Shown: in pieces, positions 23,685 to 36,005 of the stretch
How the letters are laid out: each line of letters opens with the position of its first letter
How positions within the stretch are numbered: the stretch's first letter is position 1
DNA from: Patella vulgata
Taxonomy: Eukaryota > Mollusca > Gastropoda > Patellidae
Reading direction: 5' to 3'
Length of the DNA stretch: 64,000 nucleotides
NCBI RefSeq assembly: GCF_932274485.2
Contig: NC_065884.2
Location: 23,669,622 to 23,733,621, forward strand
Notes under the pieces: model-generated
The model's input: the letters and a program-made list of their open reading frames with translations, nothing else
The model's database searches: none
Told to the model about the DNA's origin: nothing
Program-made: the position numbers and the translations under genes

Positions 23685-24410
23685 AATGTTTGTGCAAAGT
23701 TTCAAAAATATTTCTTGACCGGATAATAAAATATGCTCCGGGAACAAAATCGGAACAGAAGAACTCTCATCAGAAAAGAAAAAAATAGGTTGATGAATAT
23801 AGAAGTGTTATAAAGTATCTTGAACAGTTTTTGAGATATGCTCTAGAATAATAATTATATACCAAACGTGTAGGAAAAATTCATTCAACAGAGAAATTTG
23901 TTTCCATGGAAACACAAAAATTATTAAATCCGAGAAATGTCTAATTAACAAAAGGCACAACTACTAGTTATACCACAGGTTGATGTTTGTACAGAGTTTC
24001 ATGAACATATCTTGAATGATTTATGAGGTATGCTCCGGAAACAAAGTGTACACCAAAAACTAAGTCAAATTTGTTTCCATGGAAACACAAAAAATATAAA
24101 TCCAAAAAATGTCTAAATATCAAAAGGCACATCTAGTGTAATAGGTTGATGTGTGTGCAAAGTTTCAAAAACATATCTTGAACGGTTTATGAGATATGTT
24201 CCGGAAACAAAATTGTACACCAAAAACTAAGTCAAATTTGTATCCATGGCAACACAAAAACATACATACAAGAATTTCCTAAATAGCAAAAGGCACAACT
24301 ACTGTAATAGGTTGGTTGATGTTTGTAAAAAGTTTCATAATGATATCTTGAACGGTTTATGGGATATGCTCCGGAAACGTAATCGGGACGGAGACGGACA
24401 TTTATCTTTT
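23685..24410. repeat. Diverged tandem array, about 166-bp unit
   Basis: GGTTGATG, AAAGTTTCA, ATATCTTGAACGG, GAGATATGCTCCGGAAAC and GTTTCCATGG recur in order. Clear unit starts are at 23978, 24144 and 24314, with two more degenerate units before them. Not coding. Confidence 0.85.
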
Positions 24411-24479
24411 TCAAAAGTATCGAGCATAAAACTGTTTATCTACACTGTATACTTAATCTGAACAGAAAATGTTCACGAT

Positions 24480-25830
24480 CAAGCATCGGCCAATGAAATT
24501 GTTTAGCTGTGCTTAGCTTTAGTAGGAAATAGTAATCATTGAACTCAGTCAAGACATTCACCTAATGAACATCTACATCACGTTTAAATATCTATATACC
24601 TCAAGGCAGAGTTATCATGTTCCAAAGTCTCAACCAATCAAATTGCTTATCTCTTCTTGGCCTTAGTGGAAATGCGCATGGTCGAACACTGTTAAGGCAT
24701 TCGCCTAATAGACACCCACACCAAGTTTGAACATTCTACCTTAATTAGAAGGATCGTTATTGTGTTTCAAAGTCTCGACCAATCAAGTTGAATTATCCAT
24801 TTTGCCTAGGCAGAAAATGCTCAGTATCGTACTTTGCTAAGGTATTGATGTGATGAAACTATACACGAGGTTTCATCACTATTCCTCAATTAGAATCAAA
24901 GTTGTCAAGCGCCAAAGTTTCGACCAATCAAATTGCTTATTACTCTGCTTACCTTGAGCCAAAAATGCTCTTTATCGAACTTAGTCAAGGTGTAATACTA
25001 TAGGGTTTATTTTAGTTCTATGAAAGGTGCTCTGTTTAATATGTTGAAGTGGTTGTTAGACAAATGGGTGGCAACGAGAAATAGACTAAGTAGGTATTTT
25101 GCAAGATTCAAGTTTCTTAGACTAACTCACAGACATTTCCTGCCATCACCAATTCCTGAAAGTAGGGTACTATCGTCAAGTCATCCCGTGCACAGATTAG
25201 TCCAATTAAATAGAATAATGTTGACTTAAAACGATGCCAGTTCGAAACACTTACCCCAAAATGGTAATTGTCCCGCCCTAATAGCTGAGTTTAATTTGCA
25301 TATAAGAAAGAGCGAGGTTAAATTTCCCTTCAGACATCGTTTAGAGATCCTAGGAGAGACATCGTTCTGAGTTCCAGGGGAACATCATACCCATAGCCTT
25401 CTCGGCTTAGGGGCCGGAATGGCTCTCGCCACAGAACACGCGCTAAGTGATAGAGAACTTATATTTAGCTTATATTTAATGTCATAGCTGTGTGTGTAGT
25501 TTCCTTTATGTAACCTCTGCATTATCGATGTTATAAAGATATAAAAACATAGTTAACCAACAAAGTGTTCCAGAGTCAATTGATCCTTGAAGTTTTAAAC
25601 ACAACGTGAAGTCAAAGTTAGTTCCGAATTGATCATAGTGTCACATTACCGCTTTTCGGTGCCGTGATGAAGTAGAGTCACGACGTAACCCTACCTGTAG
25701 TGTCACAGAGGTATTAATGTGATGAAACTATATACACCAAGTTTCATCACTCTCACTTAATTGGGACCAAAGTTATCGTGTCCCAAAACATCAACTAATC
25801 AAACTGCTTATCTCTGCTTACAGACATACC
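24480..25830. repeat. Second diverged tandem array, about 146-bp unit, interrupted by an insertion
   Basis: The blocks ACCAATCAAATTGCTTATC, ATCGAACTTAGTCAAGG and GTTTCATCACT recur near 24480, 24633, 24778, 24924 and 25793. The gap between the last two units is filled by the LTR-like insertion at 24991-25707. Confidence 0.75.
24991..25707. mobile_element. LTR-like insertion, 717 bp, probably a solo LTR (fossil)
   Basis: It begins TGT and ends ACA, and it interrupts an otherwise continuous tandem array. It is flanked by AAGG on the left and GAGG on the right, which may be a slightly decayed target duplication. A TATA-like GCATATAAGA lies inside. There is no internal coding region. Family not determined. 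It is younger than the array it splits. Confidence 0.45.
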
Positions 25831-26020
25831 AATTTTAATAGTCTTCGAAAGGCGGGGGACATAAAATAGTACAAAAAGACAAATTCGTGCCAAGGAACAT
25901 GACATACACCAGAGGTGTGACATAAATTTTTGTACCGGACAGTTAGCCTTATTTCCAGGATTGAAAATAAGAAAGTCAATAAGGGTAGTAGGTATGGTCT
26001 CAAAACTGTGACGAAACATG

Positions 26021-26279
26021 GGAGCCACTATGGCTCAGTGAGTAAGACACCGGCTACACCGGTTCTCTAGCATGGAGGTCGCGGGTTCGGTCCCCCTACC
26101 CGCCACCCCCTCCCCCGTGTTGACCGAGAAAGTTCATCGTTTAGTCGTGTGGATGGTCGTTGGCGTGCACGTAAAAGATCCCTTGGCAGTTGGAATTCGG
26201 TATAAGACTAGGTTATAGTGCGCTGTCTGGACAAACTTTCCCTCGGAGCACACTGAATGGCATATTCCCGTCTTCATTT
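26021..26279 (+). mobile_element. SINE1 copy
   Basis: The head is GGAGCCACTATGGCTCAGTG and the B-box is GTCGCGGGTTCGGTCC. The middle is shortened, with a C-rich patch. The body GGCGTGCACGTAAAAGATCC is conserved, and it ends near CCCGTCTTCATTT. Confidence 0.85.
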
Positions 26280-27867
26280 TACTCCCCCCCCCACCCATTT
26301 AAAAGGTTTTAGCGATTGTCAATAGTCCCTCAGATAAAGGGAGATAACATCATTTAGAAAGGAATGTTGGCGAATTATGTAAGGAACGAGGGGAAAATAT
26401 ACGTGTTTTAAAAATAGATACTGGGTGGAAATTATACCGGCACCACAGTGTAATATTGATCTCACTGTTTCCCTATAATAAGGAATTAAAGAATAGTGAT
26501 GCTGTTTACCGTGTTTATATCAGATGTTTACTGTAAATGATTCACTTTTAGTATTTTAGCTTTTGCAGCAAGCTGTCAAATAAAGCCTGGATCGTTAAAT
26601 TCTTGTAATAGTTGTAGCTGAACAGACGGATAGATTCAAATCAAGTCTCGTGTCGAGCAGACGATCAAGACACCCTATATGTCACACCGCCCTCTACATG
26701 CATTCAGACGTGTATATCTACCACATATCTAAGATTTCATTGTTTTATTTATAGTGTGAAATAAGGTAAGTAATTCTAATTTTTCAGTAATCACTATAAT
26801 ATTCCAGTCTGGTCTGAAAATCCATATCAGCTGTAGACCGTGTGTAGACCACAGTTTTGTCTCCGACTATCCACAGGTGGGTTAAGACCACCAATTATTT
26901 TCGACAAAACAGGCGTTGAAATTCTTCAAGAATGAGTAATGCACTTTGTTTACTATCTATTTTGTAACTCGTTGAGAAAGATGGTAGTAATAATATCTGT
27001 CTACATAATGATAAATGTGTGTTAAATCGTAATTGCTAAATCATAATTTTCTCGAAGCTCAAACAAGATAACATCAAAGCATATCATTACTGATTGAGTA
27101 GACTCAATTTTTTCCCAGCACGTGTTTGAAATCTGTATCTTAGAATTACAGGTTGTTGGGTTGTTGGGTTGTTGGGGGTTTTTTTTATGGGAGGCAACTC
27201 TATTATTACCATGTTTGCTATTATTACCGTTATGCAACTAATCAATGAATTTTCTGCATTCCTGATCATGATTTTCATATGGATCGATTTTTATCTTTTA
27301 TCATTGATCGAAAACGAAACAGCTTTCATCTTCCTGTAAATCAATGATTTTATCAGAAAAGGGTCCGATTTCTTAAATCACTATAATCACTAATACAAAA
27401 AGAATGTCAAATGATATCCGACATTAGATCCGGTATTATAGATTTTCTTTTGTAGGAATTGCTGTTACCTTGTTTATTATTGGTTGATGATGATGGCGAA
27501 CACTGCGAACACCTGCTATTCAAAACAAATACTGGTTATATATATAGTGAAAATATATATACATTAAAAATTGCTTTGTATTCTAACTCTTCCTGGGCAC
27601 CATGTGGTATAGCAAGTGTTCTTGGTGCCAGGGAGTAACATACTTTTGGCGCCGGCACACAATAGTCATATAGTTTCGACCTATTTTGTTAAAACAAATA
27701 CCAATTTAAAGTGCATACTATTACTAAATTTAAAATACCTTGTTTGTCTCAAAATGCCCAAAGCATTTTATTGACGAGACGTTAAATTACATTCCATTTA
27801 ATATCTTTATATTTGAATACAAAATTATTCAACTGCGTCTCAAACATAAATACAACACGCTCATTCT
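26280..27867. other. Gene-free AT-rich stretch
   Basis: GTTGGGTTGTTGGGTTGTTGG at 27152-27172 is a short simple repeat. I see no gene or named element. Confidence 0.45.
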
Positions 27868-27877
27868 CTTCTGAAAG

Positions 27878-28137
27878 GGGGGGTTGGGTGACTTAGTGGT
27901 TAGCACGTGCGCGCTCTATCATTAAGTCTGTCATTGAGTCAACTGGCGTGGTTTCGAATCCCCGATTGTACGTGACAAGAAGTAGGGTCGCCTGTTCAAC
28001 CTCGTGGGTTTTCTCCGGGTCCTCCGGTTTCCTCCCACTGCTAAAGACCCCTACGCGCAAGCGAATTATTGAAATAAAATTAAACCACATGTTAGTCCCG
28101 AAATGACCCAGTTAGTGTCGAGTGGACGTCAAACCCC

Positions 28138-28179
<42 letters not shown>
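27878..28179 (+). mobile_element. SINE2 (tRNA-derived), full length, ending in a (TC)n microsatellite
   Basis: The A-box is TGGTTAGCACGTGCGCGC and the B-box is GGTTTCGAATCCCC at 27950-27963. The body and the tail GTCAAACCCCATT are intact, running into TCTCTC to 28179. CTTCTGAAAG occurs at 27868-27877 and 28178-28187 as a 10-bp target duplication. Confidence 0.92.
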
Positions 28180-28182
<3 letters not shown>

Positions 28183-28187
28183 GAAAG

Positions 28188-28685
28188 TGTAATTTCTATT
28201 ACATAACTCACTATAACCGATTGGGTGACTTTGGAATGTAGATATAAGTGTGTATTATGCCAGGATGTTTATCTAAATTGATTTGGTTTCTGTTGTTTGA
28301 TTGAATCAGACGCAAATAACCATATATTATTACTATCATTACACGTACTTTACGAACTCTTGAATCAGAATATTTAACCTGTTTCTATGGATCATAATAG
28401 ATGACATAGAATTGTTTGCAGTCTATCCTCTAAGTTGTCGTCTGTCCGTCACATCACGAATGATATCTCCTTTAACAGTCGACTGACTCTTGTAGGGTTT
28501 CTTTCAAGATTAAACCGTGAAGTTCTTGATCTGATTTTTAAAAGTGTGTAGGGTTAGTTAGGTTCATCGTTGTTTGTTGTTTGTTGGATATATATTTTTT
28601 AAATTTGGTGGAATTCGTGATAAATAATGTATCTAATTCATGAACGTTTTTATATGCTGACCTTTACGCATATAGTATTATACCA
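28188..28685. other. Gene-free AT-rich stretch
   Basis: No coding sequence or named repeat seen. Confidence 0.4.
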
Positions 28686-28800
28686 AGGCTGTGGATCCTC
28701 TAGAGGTCACAATTTTGATCCGATTTTGGTGAAACATAAAAATATATGTGGGGCGGTAACATCCTGAATTATGGCCCCTGGGCGTATTTTGTTGTAGGTT
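28686..28800. repeat. Single copy of the GTCACAATTTTT repeat family
   Basis: It shares CCAAGGCTGTGGATCCTCTA, GATCCGATTTTGGTGAAAC and CTGAATTATGGCCCCTG with the array at 31600-32730. Confidence 0.65.
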
Positions 28801-29676
28801 ATGGGGTTTTAGGGGGAGCGTCACATTTTCATTTTGCACTAGGGGTTGACCGAAGGAGGTATATAATTCCGCAACTGGAAGTGATCATAGAACTCTACCC
28901 TTGTATACGCCACTCCCCGGATAGAGCTGTCCCTATTCTCAAAATTTCAGCCCCGGATAGCCCCATATGGTCACCAACTGGCAATTTCTCTCTTGTTATC
29001 TATCTTGAAGATATTAGTAGTTGGTTTTTTTCCAGAAACTTTGTGACTTTCTAATTGTAGCAATATCTAGGAAAAGGGAAAATCCATCATAATTTAATTT
29101 CTTCATAATATGTCCCTTTAAGGGTGATGTCAGCCAGTGATGCTCACCGTATGTTTCTTTAATTCAGTGATTATTTCTGAAGTGAATAGGTCATCATACC
29201 ATAGGCCAATCCAGGAATTTTTTCGCAGGAGGGGGTTTGCCAGGCTCTTGTTAAGGAAATTTGACAGTTGATAATGCATTTTGCCATCATTCTCTATAAA
29301 TTACGTAGGCATACATACACACTAAGCTTTTTAAAGAGAGAAATTCGACACCCCGTTTGACGTCAATTTTATAATAAATTAATAGTATTGTGATTCAATT
29401 TCATTGATGCAAAGCATTAATTGTGATATCACACGTGTCTATATCATTATTTCGCGCTTTGAATGCCAATCCCATCCCACCATCTGATGATAAGGGATAA
29501 AGTACACGACCGTTACACTTTTATCATAAAGTGTTGTTTTAGAATTGGGTGTCACTAGATAAGGGAAAAACGAGAAAAATAGAAAAATCACGTGCATTCC
29601 CCCGTTTTTATTCATTCTGTTCTTAATAAAAAAAACATGGTAATGCACGGACTTTTTCTAATTTGTTCGTTATCTT
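28801..29676. other. Gene-free stretch
   Basis: An open frame continues here from the repeat copy but resembles nothing I know. The rest is AT-rich. Confidence 0.4.
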
Positions 29677-29995
29677 TTATCTAGCGACAGCCAATTCTTT
29701 TTTTTGAATTGTCAGATATCCTCTCACCGTCTCATATAATAACTTTTCATCTTCAACTGAATTATCAGTGAAATGAAATTCGATCGTTTGTCTGTTATAG
29801 CTCGTTACTTCAGTCAGATATATAGAACGATAACTCGTATTTGTCATGTTTGTCGTCACTTCACGTTTCTTCACGTGCTTGTTACACATCTCCCGTAGCA
29901 ATGATCTCTGTGTTAAAATTATATTTGGGATGTATTTAACCAGTTCTATCACATATTTTATACTGACTGAAACCAATATTGTCCTTTAAGTAGAT
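29677..29995 (-). repeat. Interspersed repeat with a 99-codon open frame, second copy at 39548-39690
   Basis: The minus strand is open for 99 codons from 29976. Its 5' part (TTAAAGGACAATATTGG through ACACAGAGATCATTGCTACG) is repeated in plus orientation at 39548-39660, where the frame is not open. It is therefore treated as repeat sequence and not as a gene. The protein resembles no family I recognise. Confidence 0.5.
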
Positions 29996-30109
29996 GGTCA
30001 TACATGAGCATGAGATGGTTAATACTAAACTATTCTCTTGGTAATCTTTAAGAGGCATTTAGTAACTGGGTAGAGCAATACACAAAAAACACATACTTAT
30101 GGAAAAACA

Positions 30110-30994
30110 GCTACTTATTTATTTGGGCGACGTTTCGAAGAGTATTCTCTCAACGTTATCAAGCTAATACAGTAGTACAAGAATAATGAGATCAATATAT
30201 ACAGAAAACTGTAACAACAATTCATGAAACCATACAGGACAACAACAAGATCAAAGGGGTTTATTCTACAAAAACTAATTAAGTGTGAAGAGTAGCCATT
30301 GAGTATAGTTAAGCAATTAGGTAGCTATGATGATAGATACAATACTACCGGCAGAATGGGATAGTACCTACAATACAATTATGATATACCATGGTTTGTT
30401 TAGATAATGGTAATTAACTTTATATGTCTGTGTGATTAAATGTACAATTAGACTAGAGTAACCCATATGTGTAATAATTCTAAGAAATAGAGTGGATATA
30501 ACTGATAAATTGATAATAATATTAGAAAAAATGAAAAATAATAAAACTCATAAAAATTCAAAGGTTTCTTATCCACTGTACTGTAGAATGAGTGGGGGTG
30601 ATGGAAAACACATAATTTAGGTATATTTAATAAGTTCATCATAAGCACTAGGCAGGAATATCCCTGTGTCGCGGTTGAGGTCTGGACTGTTTCTTTTAAT
30701 GTGTATGGCCTCAATAATTTTGCGGGTTTTTTCTATCGGTAGGTTGGCCGCCAGGGTTCTATACGTTTTAATTCTGTGTCCTGGGTTGGATTGTGTGTGT
30801 TGGGCCACAGCTGAATTGGTAGTAGAGGATTTAGATTTATGCTGACTGATTCTCTTGTCTAAAGGCTGTCTAGTTTCTCCAATGTGTTTTTTGTGTATTA
30901 TTCTCTTGGTGTTATGGTATGAGAGACAATACCTAGTTGAGAGTATAATAAACAACAGCAGATAAAGATCTGTATACACGGAATATTTTTTCAA
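30110..30994 (-). mobile_element. Penelope-like retroelement 3' part with GIY-YIG endonuclease (fossil)
   Basis: The minus strand encodes the C-terminal half of a GIY-YIG-type endonuclease. Visible blocks are HIGETRQPLDKRISQHKS, SAVAQHTQSNPGH and KIIEAIHIKRNSPDLNRDTG, the usual end of Penelope-like proteins. About 450 bp downstream is the motif GCTTGATAACG...CGAAACGTCG shared with the fragment at 55005-56300. The reverse transcriptase part is absent, so the element is 5'-truncated and broken. Confidence 0.8.
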
Positions 30995-31599
30995 TTAGTT
31001 TATTAACTAGAATCAGGATGAAAACACCAAGTTGATGAATAATTAATTCACATTCTGTATACGAAGCATATTTTTCTCTCTTAATATTTTACGCTTAATC
31101 GATATATAAATGTTAGTTTACAGATTTAAAAAGATTTTTAGATATTGTGGAGCTGTTCGGTTGTATAAATATATTATACGAAAATCTCTAACCGTCATTT
31201 CAGGGATTGAATAATAGTCGGAAAATGTTTCCTATCCGTTCATCCAAATGACCGTGTTTTTGTAATGATATTCATTCTAATAATATATTTGCTATCGACC
31301 TTTATAAATAAGAATACAATTTTTTTTGGTATATAATAAAATAAATAATTGATTATTTTTACATGTAAGGACTTATACCGTAGAAATAACTCAATAAATG
31401 GTAACATATGTAGTTGCAAGACTACATCATCATGTGTGCATCATTAATGGTTGACAAATTTCATTAACGGCAGCGCTACACGCTTTGCAAAATTATTGGT
31501 CTGATCTTGTAATTGTGGACCAACTGAATATACGTTTTCTTCAAAAACATTTTCATGTGGACGTATATTTTCGTCTGTCTGTCGGTCCGTTCACAATTT
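30995..31599. other. Gene-free AT-rich stretch
   Basis: No coding sequence or named repeat seen. Confidence 0.4.
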
Positions 31600-32730
31600 G
31601 TGGACACTCACAGGTCACAATTTTTATCCGATTTTGACGAAACTTGAAATATCGGTTCCTGTCGAAATTGAGATGTGTCGGACCATAACTACATGGATTA
31701 TGGTCCTTAATTGTACGAAAAATCGAGTTTTTAGCTCGAGAACACTCTAAAGGTCACAATTTTCATTCGATTTTGATAAAACTTGAAATGCAGGTTTATA
31801 CTAATTTATAGCCCATCGATATTCGTGCATATGGGATCTTAACTTCCTGAATTATGGCCCTTGATTGTAAGAAAAATCGCGTTTTTAGCTTGTGGTACCT
31901 CTAGGGGGTCACAATTTTTTTCTGATTTACAAATGCCTTCGAATATGTCACCATTACACCAAACTATGGCATAACATAGAGGTCACAATTTTTATCCGAT
32001 TTTGATGAAATTTGAAATGCATGTTTATAACCCAATGATCTTGCTTGGTTCTTTTCGATATTAGCGCATATCGGATTGTAACTTCCTGAATTATTGCCCC
32101 TGATCGCGTTTTAGCTTGTGGTCCCACTGCGGTCACAATTTTTATCCGATTTAAAAAAAACCAAACAAAACATTCGAATATATCACCGTTACACCATAAG
32201 GTCGGTTGAGTTCGAATTTCGTGAAAATCGGACCGAAACTGCCGGACAAAGCAAAATGGCCCACTTCTTGTACACAAATAGTATAAAAGTATGTAATACC
32301 AAGGTTGTGGATCCTCTAGAAGTCAAAAGTTTTATCTGATTTTGATGAAACTTGACATGTAGGTTTATAACCCAAAGATCTTGGTTCCTGTCGATATTCA
32401 CGCATATCAGACCGTAACCTCCTGGATTATAGCCCCTGATTGTACGAAAAATCGTGTTTTGTTTAGCTTGTTTAAATATAACATCATTCAACCACAATGA
32501 AGGTTGAATTCGGATTTCGGGAAAATAGAAACGAAACTTCCCGACAAAATAGCCGCTCTTTGTACGCAAATTGTATAAAAGTGTGTAATACGAAGGTTGT
32601 GGACCCTCTAGAAGTCACGATTTTTATCCGAATGTAATGAAACTTAAAATATGTCTTTATATCCCAAAGATCTCGATCCATTTCGATATTTGAGTATTTC
32701 AGACCATAACTTTCTGGATTATGGCCCCTG
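31600..32730. repeat. Diverged array of the GTCACAATTTTT repeat family, about 290-bp unit in its right half
   Basis: Blocks such as GGTCACAATTTTTATCCG, GATTTTGATGAAACTTGA, AACTTCCTGAATTATGGCCC and TGTACGAAAAATCG recur five or more times. In the right half, TGTAATACCAAGGTTGTGGA at 32292 and its copy at 32584 are 292 bp apart. Short units in the left half look like partial copies. Not coding. Confidence 0.8.
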
Positions 32731-33652
32731 ATTTAATTTAAAGAGTAAGGCGATACACATTATCATTAGTAGAATATTATCTTTATACTGTAAAACCTGA
32801 AATATATTGTGAAATAGCTCAAGATCACCAAAGTCGGTAATTTCCCATTAAAATCATAGCTTATAGATATACTTAATGACTTCTTTGATGTGTATAAAGT
32901 TAATTTATTTGATGTATGTCTGTCTAGTCCAACCTTTTAAATAATAGGTTACGTATTGATTGCTTCTAAGTATTAGTTAGCTAATTAACCTAAAAGTCAC
33001 AATTGCTTCATTCTCCCTCTTGTAATCCTTGAAAATCTTATCATAGCATTTCGTGCCGATCTCACTGCTTTCATTTTTTGTAGGAAAGTTGAGATGGCAC
33101 CATTCCAAAGAATTCAAGGCAATGAGTTGTGATTTAACATAGACTGAGCTCTTTGTAGAAGCTTTTGTTAATTACATTTAAAGATGCTATCATTTGGTAT
33201 CACATTTGCTGTAGCATTCCCAATATTTAAGGTTAAGTGTCAATGATGTAACAAAGATTATTCTGGGTAGCATACTTATCAGATTCCACTCTTTCATTAC
33301 CTTGTTTTAATTAGGATTTCTACCTGAATACACAGGTGTGTTTTGAGAATGGTATTGGATAATTTGTATTATTAAAACGTGTACGAAATTAGTACCGATG
33401 ATAAAATTGTGGTCTGCTCTCCAAAGTCTAAAGTGATCAAGTATGATTTATTTCCTGGCAATTATGTGATGATTTCGACACAGTACTATGGTCATTACAG
33501 TGTAATACTTTTAGTCAGACTGCGAGCGGCATGTCCATTAATACAACTACGTGTATTCTCTGCTAAGGGAAATACTCGTGCATTGCGAATCTGTACAGGG
33601 AACTACACTTATTTTTTTCTAAGACCAGGTGCATACTGTTTGTGAGTTCAAG
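32731..33652. other. Gene-free stretch with one unassigned 88-codon open frame
   Basis: The plus strand is open from 33379 to 33645 but starts without ATG and matches nothing I recognise. It abuts a SINE2 fragment. I do not call it a gene. Confidence 0.35.
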
Positions 33653-33765
33653 GGTGGGGGCCGGCAACCTGGTGGGATTCCTCCGGGTTCCTCCCACAAC
33701 AAAGGACCCCTTCGTATACTGAAATAAAATAATATGTTGAGTAGCCGTCAAACCCCATTTCTCTA
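33653..33765 (+). mobile_element. SINE2 3' fragment
   Basis: It carries TCCTCCGGGTTCCTCCCAC, AAAGGACCCCTTCG and the tail GTCAAACCCCATTTCTC. The tRNA-like head is missing. Confidence 0.7.
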
Positions 33766-34431
33766 TCTATTACTTTCCTGAATATGCAATTTATAATCGA
33801 ATATATAACTGTTAACAATATTTTAGTGTTTACAGGATATCATGACTAAACATCGTTATGAAATACCTGAGTGATTAATCACCATACCACAAAACGACCC
33901 ACAACACGGTAATGTCAATCATAATTGGGTAGATCAACTTGTACATTTCAAACACCTGTTGTCTCTGGAATGTTATAAAATATGAATTACTTATTGAATT
34001 GATCATTTCTTCAAATAAATTGTTACACATAAAAACGGGTGTGAAATAAACACATGTTTAATCATTTAAAAACGATAGCGATTCAGTATATTAAACACAG
34101 CGTTACAATCATGTCGATTTTGATCTTAATAATGCTACCAGTATATATAATTAAACTGGGTGTTTCTTTCGAGCACCAAGTGTAGAATCAAGAGAATATA
34201 AGCAAGGTGGGTTGAAAGACAGAGTATTCGGATGAAAGTATCCCAGAACCATGTGTCCTAAACCTGTAGGCCTACGGTGACCTAAAGCTATATTGTTGAT
34301 TTTATCAGGTTAGCTATAAGCCACCACGCTATACAAGTACCCCAGTCATTCAACTAATCAGAGAGACAGAGAGACAGAGAGAGAGAGAGGGGGGGGGGGG
34401 TTAGTGGTGTGTGTGGGATCGGGGGACGGAG
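33766..34431. other. Gene-free stretch ending in a GA/G-rich tract
   Basis: GAGAGACAGAGAGA and a G-run at 34362-34400 are probably the simple-repeat tail of the inverted SINE2 that follows. No gene is seen. Confidence 0.4.
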
Positions 34432-34690
34432 GTTGGGTAACGTCAACTGGACACAAACTAGATCATTTCAGAACTAACATTAACATAAGAAATTTTACTT
34501 CAATAATGCACTTGACCGTAGTAGTCTTTAGCAGTTAAAGGAATCCAAAAGAACCTGCAACTGTAGAACAGGCCCACGAGGTTGGACAGGCGAACCTACT
34601 CCTTGTCAAGCACGAGCGGGGAATCGAAACCATGTCACGTGACGCAATACCAGATCTTAAATGCTCACGCTGTATGCCATTAGCCTTAAA
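34432..34690 (-). mobile_element. SINE2 copy, inverted
   Basis: Inverse tail and body blocks are visible, including CCCACGAGGTTGGACAGGCG and GGGGAATCGAAACCATG (the inverse B-box). The head is degraded. Confidence 0.8.
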
Positions 34691-34868
34691 TGAGTTGGGT
34701 TTAGCAAATATAGAGACCAAATCACGACGGCTAAATAATTCAAATTGACACTGCCAGACAAGATAAATAGATTATTTCTCCGCATTTTAGCTTTTGATTT
34801 GCATACTCTAACATAGCATACTAATAGTAGCATTAATCGTAATTTATATGGTTTTATTCAAAAGAAAT

Positions 34869-35225
34869 TGAATCAGTAAGATGCCGACTCGCTAACCAAG
34901 AGATCTCGGGTTCGCTCCCGGTGTTGGCCGAGAAAGTTCCTAGGATTTTCCAGTATGGTTTCATATTGTCAGTGGTGCAGGATGGATTTCCTGTCTAGTC
35001 GTTCGGATGGGTCGAAAAACCGAGGTCACTTGTACACATCGGCGTGCACGTAAAAGATTTCCTGTCTAGTCGTTTGGATGTGACGAAAAAACGAGGTCCC
35101 GTGTACACATTGCCGTGCACGTAAAGAACCCTTGACAGTTGGAATAAGTGTTGGCCGAAGTGCCGCTATACGGGGAAAATTTCACTCATAGCACACTGTA
35201 TGGCGTCTGGCGTCTTAATTAGCCT
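34869..35225 (+). mobile_element. SINE1 copy with an internal tandem duplication
   Basis: A degraded head is followed by B-box TCGGGTTCGCTCCCGG. The block from TTTCCTGTCTAGTCGTT through GCACGTAAA occurs twice in succession (about 34988-35053 and 35056-35124). It ends with the usual CACACTGTATGGCGT block. Confidence 0.8.
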
Positions 35226-35401
35226 ATAGTAACTGCAGAACAGTATATAAAATATATGAAGTTAAACCCCATTATAGTGTCTTCCAGCTTAACGTAGAAA
35301 TGCTTCTTAACTGCCTGCTTGAACATCTTTGTTAGTTATAAAATGTGTTGACTGTTAGTATATATTACAGTAAGACTATCTTGCGTTCACTACCATTGCG
35401 G

Positions 35402-35580
35402 TTTACGGCGTGGTTTCCCCGTGTCTGTGATGCAGGGCGGATTAACTGACAAGGAACAGTTTCTGTCGTTCGGATGGTACGAAAAGTCGAGATCCCGTGA
35501 ACCTTTGACGCTGCCCTGGTACAATTTCACCCATAGTACACTGTATGACCCATCACACTGTAAACCCCATTTCATTTCTT
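35402..35580 (+). mobile_element. SINE1 body fragment
   Basis: It has GGCGTGGTTTCCCCGTGTC, GTCGTTCGGATGGTACGAAA and the tail TAAACCCCATTTCATTTC. The head and part of the body are missing. Confidence 0.7.
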
Positions 35581-35594
35581 TCCGAAAGATGTGT

Positions 35595-36005
35595 TTAAAG
35601 ATACATTATGGGAGATTCGATAACGAGTTGGCAGTTCTCACTATAATATTTAAAAACTAGATAACGTAAAGGCAATTTGCTGAAAATTTCATTCAAATTG
35701 ATCAAATATGTCTATGAACCGATAACTAAGCGAATGAAATTTCTGCCTAGCCTCGGTCATCATTACTAAAGTCAGTACGGTAAACAGCATAGTCTCGATT
35801 AACCATTTAATCGTTAAATCGAGAAGGAAAGTTATGCAGTAAATCGTCTCACAATCCACTTTAGATCGCAGGCTAGCGATCCCATCCTGAGTTGATTATG
35901 GTCTGGATAAGTTAATTAATGTCTTATTAATAATTAAGATAACATTTCAGGCCTAAAGAAAGACCTGCAATAGACAGATTTAGCTCTTCCATAATGTATG
36001 TTTAA
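35595..36005. mobile_element. TTAA-flanked MITE, copy 2 (411 bp)
   Basis: Inverted relative to copy 1. The ends are TTAAAGATACATTATG and CATAATGTATGTTTAA, and the internal sequence matches copy 1 throughout. Confidence 0.82.

Noticed and set aside
29677-29976. 99-codon minus-strand open frame as a host gene
   Set aside because: Part of it is repeated at 39548-39690, where the frame is closed.
33379-33645. 88-codon plus-strand open frame
   Set aside because: No ATG start, no recognised family, no splice partner, and it runs up to a SINE2 fragment.
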